Positions 1 through 8,039 of a DNA stretch of 18,654 bases are shown here, piece after piece. Under the pieces are notes generated by a model. The model saw only the letters and a list, made by a program, of their open reading frames with translations. It was not told the origin of the DNA and did no database searches. Origin of the DNA: CAYRHS01 sp964424125 (GTDB lineage Bacteria; Actinomycetota; Acidimicrobiia; IMCC26256; JAOSJL01). The stretch is taken from positions 1-18,654 of the forward strand of contig CAYRHS010000051.1 of NCBI GenBank assembly GCA_964424125.1, written 5' to 3'. A program made the position numbers and the translations under genes. The first letter of the stretch is position 1; each line of letters opens with the position of its first letter.

Positions 1-596
1 TGCACGTCGACGACGACGAGATCCGGCAGTTCGCGTCGACCGGTACCGGGGTCGCGCACTGCCCCTGCTCGAACATGCGCCTCGCGTCGGGCATTGCGCC
101 GGTGAAGAAGTACATCGACGCCGACGTGCGCGTCGGGATCGGTGTCGACGGATCGGCCAGCAACGACGCCTCCAACATGTTGCTCGAGACCCGCCAGGCG
201 ATGCTGCTGGCCCGACTGAAGATGGGTTTGCTGGCCCCCGAGGGTCCCGAGACCGTCCTATCGACGTCCGATCCGCTGCGGGCGGCGGAGTGGATGACCG
301 CCCGCGAGGCCCTGGAGCTCGCCACCCGGGGCGGCGCGCGCGTCCTCGGCCGCGACGACGTCGGCCAGCTCGCACCCGGGATGTGCGCCGACTTCTTCAG
401 CCTCGATCTCCACACGGTGGACTTCGCCGGCGCGCTCTCCGACCCGGTCGCCGCCGTCGTGTTCTGCGCCCCCCAGCGGACGAAGCACACCGTGATCAAC
501 GGGCAGGTGGTGGTCGAGGACGGCGCCGTCACCACCGTCGACATGGGACCGGTCGTCGAGGCCCACAACCGGTTCGCGCTCGAACACTCGGGTTGA
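1..596 (+). CDS. 8-oxoguanine deaminase-like amidohydrolase, C-terminal part (5' end outside window)
   Basis: The reading frame is open from base 3 to a TGA at 594-596, about 197 residues, so the gene starts left of the window. The visible part begins with a His-Val-Asp-Asp segment that matches the metal/substrate His region of the family. It continues with AHCPCSNMRLASG, then VGIGVDGSASNDASN, which holds the Asp that ligates the metal in amidohydrolases. The chain ends in the usual small beta domain (GQLAPGMCADF, VINGQVVVEDG). These signatures fit the AtzB/8-oxoguanine deaminase branch of the amidohydrolase superfamily, which hydrolyses exocyclic amino groups of purines or s-triazines in the cytoplasm. 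Hydroxyatrazine or guanine deaminase is a possible alternative, because the N-terminal HxH motif cannot be seen. The next gene starts 2 bases after the stop, which suggests cotranscription. Confidence 0.82.
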   Translation, partial: HVDDDEIRQFASTGTGVAHCPCSNMRLASGIAPVKKYIDADVRVGIGVDGSASNDASNMLLETRQAMLLARLKMGLLAPEGPETVLSTSDPLRAAEWMTAREALELATRGGARVLGRDDVGQLAPGMCADFFSLDLHTVDFAGALSDPVAAVVFCAPQRTKHTVINGQVVVEDGAVTTVDMGPVVEAHNRFALEHSG

Positions 597-598
597 CC

Positions 599-1591
599 AT
601 GACGAGCCCGGAGGCCGAGGAACGGGTCGCGACGATCGTCACGAACACGCAGATCGCCCCCGACCACGACGACGACTTTCGGACCTGGCAGTCGCGGATG
701 GACGAGGTCGTGAAGGGATTCGACGGCTTCCTGGGCCAGGAGGTGATCCCCCCGTCGCCGCCTGTGCAGCTCGATTGGGTGATCATCCAGCGCTTCTGCA
801 CTCCGGAGCAGCTCCGGACCTGGCTCGACTCGCCGGAACGGTCGTCGATGCTCGACGAGGCCGAGCCCTTGCTCCAGGGTGAGGACGAGATCGACGTCCT
901 CGTCGGCCAGCAGGGCAAGCCCAGTGGTCGCGACGAGCCGGTGACCGCGGTGATCCGGACCCACGTGGCGCCGGAAGCCGAGAACGATTTCAAGGCCTGG
1001 CACGATCGTGTCCTCGCCAGCGAATCCGGCTACGAGGGGTTCGCCGGCTGCGAGCTCCAGCCGCCCATCGAGGGGCTCCAGGACGACTGGGTCACCCTGC
1101 TGCGCTTCGATTCGCAGCAGCACCTCGACGCCTGGCTCCAGTCACCCGAGCGCCAAGCGCTCGTCCACGAGGCCGACCGCTTCATCGACCGCTCGAACAT
1201 CCGCCGCGTCCGGACCTCCTTCGAGGGCTGGTTCGACTTCGGAGGCCCCGAGGTCCCGCCGCCTCCGGCCTGGAAGATGACGATGATCGTCCTCCTGGCG
1301 CTGTTCCCCGTCGTGATGCTCGAGCTCATGTTCCTCGACCCGCTGCTGGACTGGCTCGACGAGTCGCCGGCCACGTTCATCGGCAACGCCCTCAGCGTGT
1401 CGGCGACGGGCTTCCTCCTCGTCTCGCTGGCGAGCCGGGCGCTGCGCTGGTGGCTCTCCCCGGCGCCGGACGCGTCGCGCTGGGTCCAGTGGAAGGGCGT
1501 CCTCGTCGTCCTCGCCTGCTACGCGGTGTCGGTCGCGTTCTTCTGGTGGTTCGCGGGCGCGGTCGAGATCGACCCGATCACGAGCCTCTGA
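599..1591 (+). CDS. Tandem ABM-domain protein with three C-terminal membrane helices
   Basis: The protein has 330 residues and starts at the ATG two bases after the upstream stop. The same frame is open further left, but only inside the deaminase gene, so the later start is preferred. Two similar ferredoxin-like ABM repeats are visible at about residues 8-103 and 114-208. Each has a DDDFRTW/ENDFKAW segment, then GF.G.E, a DW(V).L.RF strand and a W(L).SPER helix. Hydrophobic helices follow at about 227-247, 259-279 and 300-320. ABM domains are best known from small cofactor-free oxygenases and heme-degrading enzymes, but many have no proven activity, and no catalytic residue can be assigned here. 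The soluble repeats are probably cytoplasmic and tethered to the membrane. The tight spacing suggests an operon with the deaminase, but no shared pathway is evident. Confidence 0.85.
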   Translation: MTSPEAEERVATIVTNTQIAPDHDDDFRTWQSRMDEVVKGFDGFLGQEVIPPSPPVQLDWVIIQRFCTPEQLRTWLDSPERSSMLDEAEPLLQGEDEIDVLVGQQGKPSGRDEPVTAVIRTHVAPEAENDFKAWHDRVLASESGYEGFAGCELQPPIEGLQDDWVTLLRFDSQQHLDAWLQSPERQALVHEADRFIDRSNIRRVRTSFEGWFDFGGPEVPPPPAWKMTMIVLLALFPVVMLELMFLDPLLDWLDESPATFIGNALSVSATGFLLVSLASRALRWWLSPAPDASRWVQWKGVLVVLACYAVSVAFFWWFAGAVEIDPITSL

Positions 1592-1645
1592 CCATCCCAG
1601 CGTCACCACAGGGGCGCCCCGAGCAAGTCGAGCTCGACGTCCCGC

Positions 1646-1675
1646 TTGGACAACGGCTCGGAGCGCGGCTACCAA
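1646..1675 (+). promoter_or_regulatory. Possible leaderless promoter of the two-domain methyltransferase
   Basis: TTGGAC at 1646-1651 and TACCAA at 1670-1675 are separated by 18 bases. The second hexamer ends 7 bases before the ATG at 1683, the spacing of a leaderless actinobacterial transcript. No Shine-Dalgarno sequence is visible before that ATG, which agrees. The -10 lacks the conserved final T, so the call is weak. Confidence 0.22.
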
Positions 1676-1682
1676 CCGGGCC

Positions 1683-3191
1683 ATGACCGCGCCGACCACC
1701 GAGACCCGCCCAACGGGCCTCGCCCGCGCCCGCACCCTCTGGCGCCTATGGCGAAACGAGCGGGAAGACCCGGAGCCCTTCTACCGGCTCCTGGCCGACG
1801 AGGCCGCCGAGGACCTCGAACGCCGGTACGGGCCACTCGACGGCAACGTCATCGCCGACCTCGGCTGTGGCCCCGGCCACTACACGCGGGCCCTCGAAGC
1901 GCGGGGCGCGACCGTGGTCCCCGTCGAGGGTTCGGCCGACGAGCTCCGTCTGGCGGGGGGACCGCCGCCGCACCCGTTGATCGGCGACGCGGGCCGGTTG
2001 CCGTTGCCCGACGACAGCATCGACGGCGTGTTCTGCTCGAACATGCTCGAGCACACGCCCGACCCAGCGGCGGTGATCACCGAGATGGGCCGGGTGCTCA
2101 AGCCCGGCGGGTGGGGTTACCTGTCCTGGACGAACTGGTACTCGCCGTGGGGCGGGCACCTCATCACTCCCTACCACTACCTCGGACCCGACCTCGGGCC
2201 CAAGGTCCACGAACGCCTCCACGGTCCGCCCGACAAGAACCGGGTCGGCGAGGCACTCTTCGCCGTGCACATCGGCCCCACACTGCGCGAGGTGGCAGCC
2301 CGGCCCGGGCTGCGCATCACCCGCGTCGAGCCGCGCTACTGGCCCTGGGCGGCATGGATCACCCGCGTCCCCGGTGTGCGCGAGGTGATCACCTGGAACT
2401 GCGTCATCCGCTTCACCAAGGTGTGCAGCGAGGAGGAGGCACAGGTGGAGGACGAAGCGTTCTCGACCACGCTCGCGTCGGTCGCCGACGCCGAGGGCTG
2501 GATGAGCGACGACCAGGCCCGACGGTTGTGGGATCGCGCCCGGGAGCTGGACGGCTCGGGTCGCATCGTCGAGATCGGCAGCTACCGGGGCCGCTCGATG
2601 ACCGTGCTCGCGACCGCGGCGGACCCGAGCGTCGAGGCGATCGCCATCGACCCCCATGCCGGCAACGACCGCGGACCGCAGCAATGGGAAGGTACGGCCG
2701 ACGAGGGCCAGTCCGACTACGACGTCTTCCACGCCAACTTGCAGCGCGCGGGTCTCGATGAACGTGTTCGCCACGTGCGCGAGTTCTCCCAGGACGCGCT
2801 GGGCGAGGTCGAGGGTGAGGTCGACCTCCTCTACATCGATGGTGCGCACCGCTACGCACCCGCCCGCGCCGACATCGAGCGGTGGGGTACTCGGGTGCGC
2901 GCGGGCGGCACGATGCTGATCCACGACGCGTTCTCGTCGGTCGGCGTCACGCTCGCGCTGATCGCCGTGCTGTTCTTCTCCACCCAGTGGCGCTACGTGG
3001 GCCGGTCCCGGTCGATGGTCGAGTACCGCAAGGAGCCGGTGGGCGGCACCGAGTGGCTCCGCAACGCCGCCCGCCAGGCGGCGCAGCTTCCGTGGTTCGT
3101 CCGCAACCTGATGGTCAAGGCGTTGATCGTGGCCCACCTGAGGCCGGTCGCGCGCCTGGTTGGCCATCGGGAGGACGCCTGGCCGTACTAG
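1683..3191 (+). CDS. Two-domain SAM-dependent methyltransferase (two class I folds in one chain)
   Basis: The protein has 502 residues. The first half is a Methyltransf_11-like domain with motif I DLGCGPGHYT at about 59-68 and VEGS (acidic residue after strand 2) at 81-84. SNMLEHTPDP lies at 119-128 and VLKPGG at 138-143. The second half is a separate Methyltransf_24-like domain with VEIGSYRGRS at 296-305, AIDPHAG at 321-327, LLYIDGAHRYAPARADI at 382-398 and AGGTMLIHDAF at 407-417. Both halves keep a recognisable SAM-binding motif, so both may be active. Such enzymes often O-methylate sugars or lipids in glycan clusters, but the substrate cannot be read from sequence. The weakly hydrophobic stretch at 421-432 is probably buried core, not a membrane helix. 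The gene ends 48 bases from the convergent next gene. Confidence 0.87.
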   Translation: MTAPTTETRPTGLARARTLWRLWRNEREDPEPFYRLLADEAAEDLERRYGPLDGNVIADLGCGPGHYTRALEARGATVVPVEGSADELRLAGGPPPHPLIGDAGRLPLPDDSIDGVFCSNMLEHTPDPAAVITEMGRVLKPGGWGYLSWTNWYSPWGGHLITPYHYLGPDLGPKVHERLHGPPDKNRVGEALFAVHIGPTLREVAARPGLRITRVEPRYWPWAAWITRVPGVREVITWNCVIRFTKVCSEEEAQVEDEAFSTTLASVADAEGWMSDDQARRLWDRARELDGSGRIVEIGSYRGRSMTVLATAADPSVEAIAIDPHAGNDRGPQQWEGTADEGQSDYDVFHANLQRAGLDERVRHVREFSQDALGEVEGEVDLLYIDGAHRYAPARADIERWGTRVRAGGTMLIHDAFSSVGVTLALIAVLFFSTQWRYVGRSRSMVEYRKEPVGGTEWLRNAARQAAQLPWFVRNLMVKALIVAHLRPVARLVGHREDAWPY

Positions 3192-3207
3192 CAGCCACTT
3201 CCACGTT

Positions 3208-3238
3208 GCCCGGTCGACGCTCTGGCGGCGTCGAGGGC
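3208..3238. terminator. Hairpin between convergent genes, possible bidirectional terminator
   Basis: GCCC (3208-3211) and TCGACGC (3214-3220) pair with GCGTCGA (3228-3234) and GGGC (3235-3238). This gives an 11-bp stem with a 2-base bulge and a 7-base loop. It occupies the short gap between the stop of the two-domain methyltransferase and the stop of the convergent membrane protein. Neither side has a clear T-run, so factor-independent termination is uncertain. Confidence 0.4.
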
Positions 3239-3239
3239 C

Positions 3240-5765
3240 TTACCGCCGCTCCGGGACCTTGCTCGTGGGCGGATGCTCGGTGCTGGTCGACAGCGTGTCC
3301 ACGTCGAGGCCCGGCCCCCCACCGTCCGGGCTCGCGATCGCGACGGAGGAGTCCTCGCGCAGGAGGCTCCACAAGGCCGTCAGCGCGACGGCGTACACAC
3401 CGAGCGCGAGCATGAGAACGAAGCGGAACCCGAAGCTCATGGCCAGGATCGTCGTGAGCGTTGCGCCGACGACGGAAGCGAACCCGTTCACCGCCCAGCC
3501 CCAGGCGACGTACTGGCGGGCGTACGCAGTCGTGTGTGCAATCGCCCGGAGGCCGAAGGGCATGAACAACCCGAGCAACATCCCCAGCGGCGCGAGCACG
3601 ACCAAGGTCACGAGCACCCGCACACCCAACGACGCGCCGAGGAGGGCATCGGTGAGGCGCGGGAGCCCGGCCTGGTAGAAGACCGTGAGCCCTGCGAGCG
3701 CCACGAACAACAGGGTGACCAGCCGCGCGGGCGGGAGGTGGATGCGTTCGCTGAGCAGCGCCCCGATCCCGGTGAAGATCAGGATCGAGGCCAGGGTCAC
3801 GGTGAGCGAGTACGTCGGATAGCCGAGGAACAACGTGAGCTTCTGGATCAGCGTGATCTCGAAGAACATGAAGCCGAGGCCGATCGCGGCGAAATAGAGC
3901 GCAGAGCGTCGCTTGTGTGGCAGCTCCGTCCACTGGCGACGGATGGCGAGGAAAGGCGTCAGCAGAAAGATCGCGGCGAGGACCGCCGAGACTCCGAGCA
4001 GCAGCAGGAGCACACGCTCGCCGACGGCCTGCTCCGGGTCGTCGTACTGGATGGGGTTGGCGAAGTCGGCAATCACGTCGTCGAAGGGCACGAAGTGCCA
4101 GAAGAACGGGCCGTTGTCCGTGATCGGCCGGACGTCGAACGTGTAGTCCTCGTACCAGGCTTCGAGGTCCTCGTCGGAGAGCGTCGCCACCGCGGTCACG
4201 GTGTTGACGTCACCCTGATCACGCGGCTCGCCGCTCGGTACGTAGCGCAGCTGGGTGCCGGCGACGGCTGCAGACGCTCCCTGGAGCTCCGCGATCTCCG
4301 CCGCGGTGAACGGCTCGCGTTTGACGAGGATCGTCGAGACGCTGAGCGAGCTGTTGGTCCCGGGGGTCGTCGCGACCGCGATGTGGTCCGAGGGGTCGTC
4401 GATGCCGATCTCCTTCAGCGCCTCTCGGGCCGTGGCGACGTAGCGCGTGGTCCGGTTGGGCTTCGCCTCGTAGTCGACCTCGCCGAACTGGGCCGCGATC
4501 ACGCCATCGGGACTCAGATGCTCGAAGCTCTCCACGATCGTCTCGGTCGTGTAGAGGTAGCTCTCCGAGAGCACGAACGCGCCCGAGGTCGCGGCGTTGG
4601 TGGCCGAGTAGCTGTCCGGCGCGGGGAACCAGATGAGGTTGTACTCGTCGTCGCTGCGACGGAGGTACGTTCGACCCTCGCCGTTGATGTAGTCCACTTT
4701 GGGATTGTCGGCGAGGTTCCCCGAATAGTCCGCGAGCTCGTTGGTCATCAGGTCGTAGGTCACGGGGTTCAGCTCGACGGCGTCGATGTGACCGGCGTCG
4801 AAGTAGAGCGAGGCGAGCACCTCGTGGCCGCCTGCCGCGCCGATGATGAGGACGTTCTCCCGCGGCTCCTCGGAGAGCCCGAACGGAAGCCCCCGCACGT
4901 CGGAATCGAAACGGTCGAGTGTCGAGACGTCGCCGTCGAACCGGTTGATGATCGAACCGTAGAGCCCGTCGTGGAAGAGCAGGAGCGTGTCGTCGTTCAG
5001 GTAGTACGCGTCGACACGGAAGAGCGCGCTCCAGGACGAATACAGCGGTTCGGCGCCTTGCGTAGGCGTCTTGGTCGCGTCGACGCGCTGCTCGGGTAGG
5101 AGCTGCGGCGATACGACGACGACGCAGAGGAGCGCCACGAGTGCCGCACCTGGAAGCCAGACTCTCGAACGGTTCCCGATCGCCAGCTTCAACCCGGTGA
5201 GCGCGAGGACCAAGCCGGACAGAGCGATTGTCGCCGGCGGCCCGATCCCCCCGAGGAGCCAGACGACGATTGCACAGGCGAGCCCGGCTCCGACGAGGTC
5301 GGCGAAGTACAGGCCACCGATGGCATCGGGCTTGCGCGCGAACAGGGTGGCGATGACGAGACCGACCGAGATGAACGAGGCGAAGAGCACCAGGCAGATG
5401 AGCACGAGACGCGCCGCGTTCGCGAAGGAGGCTGCGGTTCCGTAGTCCCAGATGGCGAGCGTGTCCAACGAGGTGCGAGCGATGACGATGTAGCCGATTC
5501 CCACGCTGCACGCGCCGAGGAGCGTGCTCCACATCAGGACTGCGTCGGTCGATGCCCGGCGCAGCCGGCTGGAGATCGCCACGAGCACGCCGCCGCAGCC
5601 GATCCCGAGGAGCGCGAGGCCGATGACAAGATAGGTGTAGTAGTAGAAGAGCTTGAACGAGATGACCCTCGTGTAGCTGATCTCCAGGAGCAGCGCGGCG
5701 AAGCTGACGAAGAAGATCTCGAGCCGGTAGCTGCGTCTCGTGGGCGATTGGCCGACCGTCACCAT
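3240..5765 (-). CDS. Membrane protein with embedded spermidine-synthase-like domain
   Basis: The protein has 841 residues. Hydrophobic helices fill about 14-34, 42-66, 76-96, 117-141, 150-172, 178-195 and 203-220. A soluble domain follows at about 240-565, and a second membrane block at about 584-608, 621-640, 652-671, 680-698, 714-737, 756-776 and 780-801. The soluble part has a spermidine-synthase-type Rossmann fold: VLIIGAAGGHEVL at 305-317, AVELNP at 329-334 and YINGEGRTYLRR at 359-370. Where true synthases have a D-x-x-D-P motif, this one reads WFPAPDSYSATNAATSG at 379-395, so aminopropyl transfer is doubtful. The layout matches proteins often annotated as fused MFS/spermidine synthase, whose function is unknown. 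The ATG lies one base after the stop of the upstream phosphatase-family gene, so translation is probably coupled. Confidence 0.85.
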   Translation of the reverse strand: MVTVGQSPTRRSYRLEIFFVSFAALLLEISYTRVISFKLFYYYTYLVIGLALLGIGCGGVLVAISSRLRRASTDAVLMWSTLLGACSVGIGYIVIARTSLDTLAIWDYGTAASFANAARLVLICLVLFASFISVGLVIATLFARKPDAIGGLYFADLVGAGLACAIVVWLLGGIGPPATIALSGLVLALTGLKLAIGNRSRVWLPGAALVALLCVVVVSPQLLPEQRVDATKTPTQGAEPLYSSWSALFRVDAYYLNDDTLLLFHDGLYGSIINRFDGDVSTLDRFDSDVRGLPFGLSEEPRENVLIIGAAGGHEVLASLYFDAGHIDAVELNPVTYDLMTNELADYSGNLADNPKVDYINGEGRTYLRRSDDEYNLIWFPAPDSYSATNAATSGAFVLSESYLYTTETIVESFEHLSPDGVIAAQFGEVDYEAKPNRTTRYVATAREALKEIGIDDPSDHIAVATTPGTNSSLSVSTILVKREPFTAAEIAELQGASAAVAGTQLRYVPSGEPRDQGDVNTVTAVATLSDEDLEAWYEDYTFDVRPITDNGPFFWHFVPFDDVIADFANPIQYDDPEQAVGERVLLLLLGVSAVLAAIFLLTPFLAIRRQWTELPHKRRSALYFAAIGLGFMFFEITLIQKLTLFLGYPTYSLTVTLASILIFTGIGALLSERIHLPPARLVTLLFVALAGLTVFYQAGLPRLTDALLGASLGVRVLVTLVVLAPLGMLLGLFMPFGLRAIAHTTAYARQYVAWGWAVNGFASVVGATLTTILAMSFGFRFVLMLALGVYAVALTALWSLLREDSSVAIASPDGGGPGLDVDTLSTSTEHPPTSKVPERR

Positions 5766-5766
5766 C

Positions 5767-7980
5767 TCAACCGATCGACCGTAGTGTGCCGTCGTCCTCG
5801 ACCACGAAGACCTCGACCTCGTTCGTGCCGTCCACGAACGCCTCGGGCGTCAGCATCACCTGGATGCGCGTTCCGTCTCCCTCGTCGTAGACGCGACCGA
5901 CTCCGGCGATCACGCCGTTCAGGGCGACCGCAACATCGTCGCGAGGGTCGAGTCCGTCGACCGACGCGGTGAGCCACGCCGGGAGCACGGGGGCATTGGC
6001 ATCGATCGCCTCGTACGCGTCGGGGTGGTCGAGATCCACGCTCGCGTCCTCGCGGGGGGAGCCGAGGTCGAGCGCGTCGAGGGGCTGGCGAACGAGGCCG
6101 CGGTGGTCACCCATGGCGAAGGCATCACCAGGTCGCTCGGCAGTGCCGAAGGGAGCTGCGAGGGCGTCGGCCACTGCCTGGATGCCCTCGAGCTCGGGGG
6201 GGTAGGTGACGACGGTCTCCTGGGTGTTGTTCGAGAACATCTTCTCGGGTGCGGGATCCCCGAGGAGTGACGTGCCGTCGACCTTCCAAGGGATCTGGAC
6301 CCCGAGCGCGTCGGCGACGGTGGGGAAGACGTCGATGGATTGGGCGTTGCGCGTGTCGACCGTCCCCTCGGTCTGTCCCGGGTACCGGATGAAGAGCGGG
6401 ACTGACATGATCTCGGCCTCGTTGCCCCGGTAGGGGTCGAGCAGGCGACGAAAGCCCCCTGGATCGAAGCTCACGCCGTGGTCAGCGGTGACCACCAGCA
6501 TCGTCTCGTCGAGCAGCCCCGTGTCCTCGAGACGATCGAGCATCCGGCCGATGAGCCCGTCGACGAACTGGAGCTGGAGCTGGTAGCGCTGCAACGCGGC
6601 ATCGGTGAAGACGTCGCTGTCGTACCAGGCGCCTCCGCCGTAGCCACTGAGCCCCGCGGGGTCGCCCCCGTCGTAGCTGGTGCCGTCGGGAAGATAGATG
6701 TACGGCGCGTGGGGCAGGTTCACGTGCGCGAACGTCAGAAGTGGGCGCGCGGATGGCTCGAGGCCGGACAGGAACGTCGCCCACGCGCCCGGCACGCCTG
6801 CGGCCTCTCGACGCTGGGCATCGCCGAGGCTCTCGAGATCGCCCACCTCCGCCCAGAATTCGTCGTTGCGGGGGTCGTTCGCGGCGAGCCGATCATCGCT
6901 CCAAAACGCGTCGTTGTGGGGGTCACTCGACGGCGCCGCGTCGGTTCCTGACGGACCGTCGTCGTCGAATCCGGCCCAGCGGCCGTCGAGCGACGGCAGA
7001 TGGTCGTCGGCGGTGGACTCGGGCAACGCGGTGTGAAGCAGCACGATGCCCGTGTCGCTCACGAGGCTCCCGAGGTCGTCATGAGCCGGGCGCGTGCTCG
7101 TCTCCTCACAGAGGTTCGTCGGACACAACGCGGTGAGGGGCTCGTGCGCGACCAGCTCGTAGGTGCCGGCGAGCAGCGTGAAGAGCGTCTCGGGATGACC
7201 GGTCGAGGTGGGAAGGGGGGCTTCGTTCGGATCGGGAAACTGGCCGTCGACGATTGCCGGGACAGCAGCCGCGGTGAATCCGGCAACGGTGGTCGCGTTC
7301 GGGTACCACGTCGAGGAAGCCGCGAGCCGGGCGAAGTTGGGATAGCGCTCAGCGTCGATCGTTCCGTCGGCGGCCATGAGGGACGGAAGCGAGAGCTCGT
7401 CGAGCACCACCATGACGACCGGTGCCGGCTGGTCGACCGCCGCCGCGTAGGCGCGGGCTCCGGAGGTGAACACGAGGTCGGAAGCCGGACTCGCGAAGAG
7501 GAACAACGCCGCGAACGCGACGGGTGCGGGCGCGGCCCAGGTCACGATGGATCGGGCTGCCGCCCACCGCCGGTACGCGAACCCCGCTCCGGTCGCGAGC
7601 ACGACGAGCGCGAGCGAGGCCCCGACCGGGCCGAAGCCGAACGCCCGTGTCACCGGGGGGACGATGATGATCGCAACGAGCAGGGCCACCAGCACGAGAT
7701 GGACGATCCGGCGAGCCGACTCGGAAACAAGCCCCACGAGCGCTTCGAGCGCGATGAGGCCGAGCGGCGGGACGGCGAGCACGAGAAACGTCCAGAGCAG
7801 GATCCGACCGGGTCCTGTGGCGTGGGCCACGAAGAACGTGGGGTTGCTGCCGAGGAGATCGAAGACGGGTTGGGCGAACGCGAACGAACATAGGACAACG
7901 AGATGGAGCGCGTCCACGAGCCAGCGTCGGCCGCGCCCCGGTTGCGAAGGGTCCCGCGGCGTAGGGGGATCTTCTGGCAT
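5767..7980 (-). CDS. Membrane-anchored alkaline-phosphatase/sulfatase-superfamily protein with Thr nucleophile
   Basis: From the ATG at 7980 the protein has 737 residues. A GTG at 8019 would add 13, but the ATG has a GAAAAGG ribosome site 8 bases upstream. Five hydrophobic helices lie at about 22-43, 59-85, 92-110, 117-135 and 146-170, the topology of LtaS-type enzymes. The exported catalytic domain has a metal-binding Asp (VVLDE, about 194), a His-rich strand (FAHVNLPHAPY, about 417-427) and TADHG at about 498-502. Where sulfatases have the formylglycine Cys or Ser, the aligned residue is Thr (about 236, in FTAAAVPAI). This argues against a classical sulfatase and for a phospho- or phosphoglycerol-type transferase or hydrolase; the exact substrate is unknown. 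A beta-rich C-terminal extension (about 664-737) is shared with the homologue at the right end of the window. It is the first gene of a two-gene operon. Confidence 0.85.
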   Translation of the reverse strand: MPEDPPTPRDPSQPGRGRRWLVDALHLVVLCSFAFAQPVFDLLGSNPTFFVAHATGPGRILLWTFLVLAVPPLGLIALEALVGLVSESARRIVHLVLVALLVAIIIVPPVTRAFGFGPVGASLALVVLATGAGFAYRRWAAARSIVTWAAPAPVAFAALFLFASPASDLVFTSGARAYAAAVDQPAPVVMVVLDELSLPSLMAADGTIDAERYPNFARLAASSTWYPNATTVAGFTAAAVPAIVDGQFPDPNEAPLPTSTGHPETLFTLLAGTYELVAHEPLTALCPTNLCEETSTRPAHDDLGSLVSDTGIVLLHTALPESTADDHLPSLDGRWAGFDDDGPSGTDAAPSSDPHNDAFWSDDRLAANDPRNDEFWAEVGDLESLGDAQRREAAGVPGAWATFLSGLEPSARPLLTFAHVNLPHAPYIYLPDGTSYDGGDPAGLSGYGGGAWYDSDVFTDAALQRYQLQLQFVDGLIGRMLDRLEDTGLLDETMLVVTADHGVSFDPGGFRRLLDPYRGNEAEIMSVPLFIRYPGQTEGTVDTRNAQSIDVFPTVADALGVQIPWKVDGTSLLGDPAPEKMFSNNTQETVVTYPPELEGIQAVADALAAPFGTAERPGDAFAMGDHRGLVRQPLDALDLGSPREDASVDLDHPDAYEAIDANAPVLPAWLTASVDGLDPRDDVAVALNGVIAGVGRVYDEGDGTRIQVMLTPEAFVDGTNEVEVFVVEDDGTLRSIG

Positions 7981-7988
7981 GCGCGGTA

Positions 7989-8025
7989 CCTTTTCGGAGA
8001 AGTCGCCGGGGCGCCACACAGGTTA
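7989..8025 (-). promoter_or_regulatory. Candidate -10 box and ribosome site for the left-pointing operon
   Basis: On the minus strand TAACCT (8025-8020) fits the TAnnnT -10 form. GAAAAGG (7995-7989) lies 8 bases before the ATG at 7980. No convincing -35 hexamer is seen at the right distance. The divergent acyltransferase starts at 8040, so the two promoters must share about 60 bases. Confidence 0.33.
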
Positions 8026-8039
8026 CGAGCTGATGATCG

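Noticed and set aside
1627..1638. 12-bp palindrome GTCGAGCTCGAC as an operator
   Set aside because: Short GTCGA/TCGAC palindromes are expected by chance in DNA of this composition; there is no second copy nearby and no regulator gene in the window.
3240..5765. Polyamine (spermidine) biosynthesis gene
   Set aside because: The catalytic Asp motif is replaced and the domain sits between two membrane blocks, unlike soluble spermidine synthases.
5767..7980. Arylsulfatase needing formylglycine activation
   Set aside because: The position of the modified Cys/Ser is Thr and the C/S-x-P-x-R motif is absent.
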